A stretch of DNA of 14,782 nt from the NCBI GenBank assembly GCA_947476855.1, contig CANJSR010000063.1, positions 1-14,782 on the forward strand, read 5' to 3'. The notes beneath the pieces were generated by a model. It searched no databases. It saw nothing but the letters and a program-made list of their open reading frames with translations, and had not been told where the DNA came from. Both the position numbers and the translations under genes were made by a program. This document shows positions 14,501 to 14,782 of the stretch, piece after piece. This DNA is from Acetobacteraceae bacterium (lineage in GTDB: Bacteria > Pseudomonadota > Alphaproteobacteria > Acetobacterales > Acetobacteraceae). The number at the start of each line of letters is the position of its first letter. Within the stretch, counting starts at the first letter, position 1.

Positions 14501-14782
14501 CCGGTAGGTGCCGCCATTGGTCCCATCGCTGACCCAGAGTTCATTGCCATAGACGCCGTCGTTTGCGCGGAACAGCGCCCGTCCGCCGCCGATGGCGGTG
14601 ATGTTGTCCACATCGCTGTCGTAGACCCCGGCATAGATGTCGCGCACGAGCGAGGTGGCTACACCGTCGGTGATCCAAAGTTCGGTGCCGTAGCCGGCCT
14701 GATAGGCGCGGAACAGCGCCTTTCCGTTGCCGAGGGATGTCAGATGCGCCGGGTACGACCCGCTGCTGCCGCTGTCGATGTC
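11501..14782 (-). CDS. ELWxxDGT-repeat protein with C-terminal Hint cassette (5' end beyond window)
   Basis: The frame is open from the right edge of the window to a TGA at 11501, so 1093 residues are visible and the start lies outside. A GTG at 14647 is in frame but internal, since repeat sequence (LGNGKALFRAYQAG, TELWITDG) continues upstream of it. Fifteen ELWxxDGT cores are visible. The Hint nucleophile Cys is at 12514-12512 (VVCFAAGT), the block-B His at 12277-12275 (LSPAHAVLLDG), and the end block reads THDLLLAEGLVAES without His-Asn. The 337-residue Hint-plus-tail region is very similar to that of the 1222-residue protein, and the last repeat is also clearly shared (TE[AV]W, then DIR and GD). 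The two are paralogues about 7 kb apart in the same orientation. It is presumed to be a surface or secreted protein processed by its Hint domain. Confidence 0.9.
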   Translation of the reverse strand, partial: DIDSGSSGSYPAHLTSLGNGKALFRAYQAGYGTELWITDGVATSLVRDIYAGVYDSDVDNITAIGGGRALFRANDGVYGNELWVSDGTNGGTYRLTDIDPGDSGSYPDDITVLDNDTFLFTASGPAYGRELWVTDGTLAGTSLLLDIVAGSGTSYPESLTVLGNGLAVFAAKDSVNGYELWVTDGTAAGTSLLLDIEAGYYGSYPSRITALGNGKAIFRASTDTDGTELWVTDGSAAGTYLLRDIDEGSSDSDPRDIVAVGNGQALFAADDGIHGFELWTTDGTIAGTSMVSNIATTPVPAGSFPYYFTSLGNGSAVFVARDNTHGDELWVTDGTEAGTSLLVEITPGGDETDFDAFSTLTTGKALFRAIDSTHGSELWVTDGTAAGTSLLLDINPGPTGSDGNGYFTEIASLGNGLAVFSAHDATNGAELWVTDGTTAGTSLLLDAVAGSGGSNPKYFFATGSGTALFQAYDATHGEELWVTDGTGAGTSLLLDINPGAGSSGSRYFAVLDANTIVFNANDGTTGNELWVTDGTTAGTSLLLDIEAVAGSSPRRFALMGDGTAVFAARTGAAGYELWRTDGSAAGTSLVLDIQPGLVNGTFADGLVVLATGLAVFEANDGTNGIELWVTDGTDGGTSMLMDIYAGAYSSQPRNMTVLGNGLAVFRARTAADGNELWVTDGTAGGTSLLMDIYAGDQSSNPDDFSLLETGQVLFTAYDSVNGTEVWITDGTAGGTSLLKDIRTGDRSSGPEEFAVVCFAAGTLIATPAGSVPVEHLRPGDAVLTLSGAERPIRWMGHREIDINRHPDPAQVRPIRILADAFAPGVPARDLRLSPAHAVLLDGKLVPVELLINHTTILQEAACPAVTYFHIELDTHDLLLAEGLVAESYLDTGNRRFFANGGGPIDLHPTLLGQDRAIASCTPFAIDAATVEPLWRRLAERATLLGYDHGASSATSREPDLHIMIGDRSLRPVSHDQGRYVFLLPNGAQAVELVSRSAVPTAVRPWIGDRRRLGVMIGRITLRGSDGSVAPLPLDHPGLGAGWWDAEWHDAATLRRWTDGRAVLPVGEGMTVLEVEVSATLDYALAEAPLRLAA
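12515..14782 (-). repeat. At least 15 tandem ELWxxDGT repeats, coding
   Basis: Same unit as in the 1222-residue protein, about 49 residues, with recurrent DNA blocks such as GTCGGTCACCCAAAGCTC. The outermost visible core (about 14655-14680) reads ELWITDGVATSLVRDI and is two residues shorter than the consensus TDGTAAGTSLL. The unit ten from the Hint domain (about 13880-13950) is irregular, reading TSMVSNIATTPVPAGS. The array runs off the right edge of the window. Confidence 0.9.

Noticed and set aside
14645..14647. GTG at 14647 as start of the right-hand Hint gene
   Set aside because: The same frame runs open to the window edge with further ELWxxDGT repeat sequence.
476..14782. Polymorphic toxin system with immunity genes
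   Set aside because: The region after each Hint is conserved rather than variable, shows no nuclease or other toxin motif, and no small immunity-like gene follows.

Overview
The window is GC-rich (about two thirds G+C by eye), densely coding DNA with short intergenic gaps. It most resembles an alphaproteobacterium, probably of the Acetobacteraceae. That placement is an inference: it rests on three proteins with the Hint_2 type of Hedgehog/intein domain and a long C-terminal tail that I associate with that group. No rRNA, tRNA, CRISPR array, insertion sequence or integrase was seen.

Layout on the minus strand, read right to left. (i) 14782-11501 is a large protein cut by the right edge of the window, made of ELWxxDGT repeats followed by a Hint cassette. 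(ii) 8520-4438 is a 1360-residue protein with a DUF4347 domain, a propeller-like region, three ~130-residue repeats and a Hint cassette. (iii) 4144-476 is a 1222-residue protein with 18 ELWxxDGT repeats and a Hint cassette. (iv) 389-1 is the N-terminal third of a TIGR03032/DUF4915 family protein, cut by the left edge. The Hint cassette, from the catalytic Cys to the stop, is 336, 337 and 337 residues in the three proteins, while what precedes it is of two unrelated kinds.

Between (i) and (ii) lies a compact block at 8894-11481. Three tandem plus-strand genes encode phage tail-collar (microcystin-dependent protein, Mdp) paralogues. They are followed by a convergent DUF6916 gene on the minus strand and a divergent GNAT acetyltransferase gene on the plus strand. 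A 373-bp divergent intergenic region (8521-8893) probably drives both the second Hint gene and the Mdp operon.

A working picture, which is inference: the locus makes large extracytoplasmic beta-rich proteins. A shared Hog-like C-terminal cassette processes them, cleaving or transferring the N-terminal passenger, and a set of trimeric-fibre-like tail-collar proteins is made beside them. The best lead for something undescribed is this common autoprocessing cassette joined to interchangeable passengers. In the complete ELWxxDGT protein the cassette's nucleophile falls inside a repeat unit, and the N-terminus begins mid-repeat.
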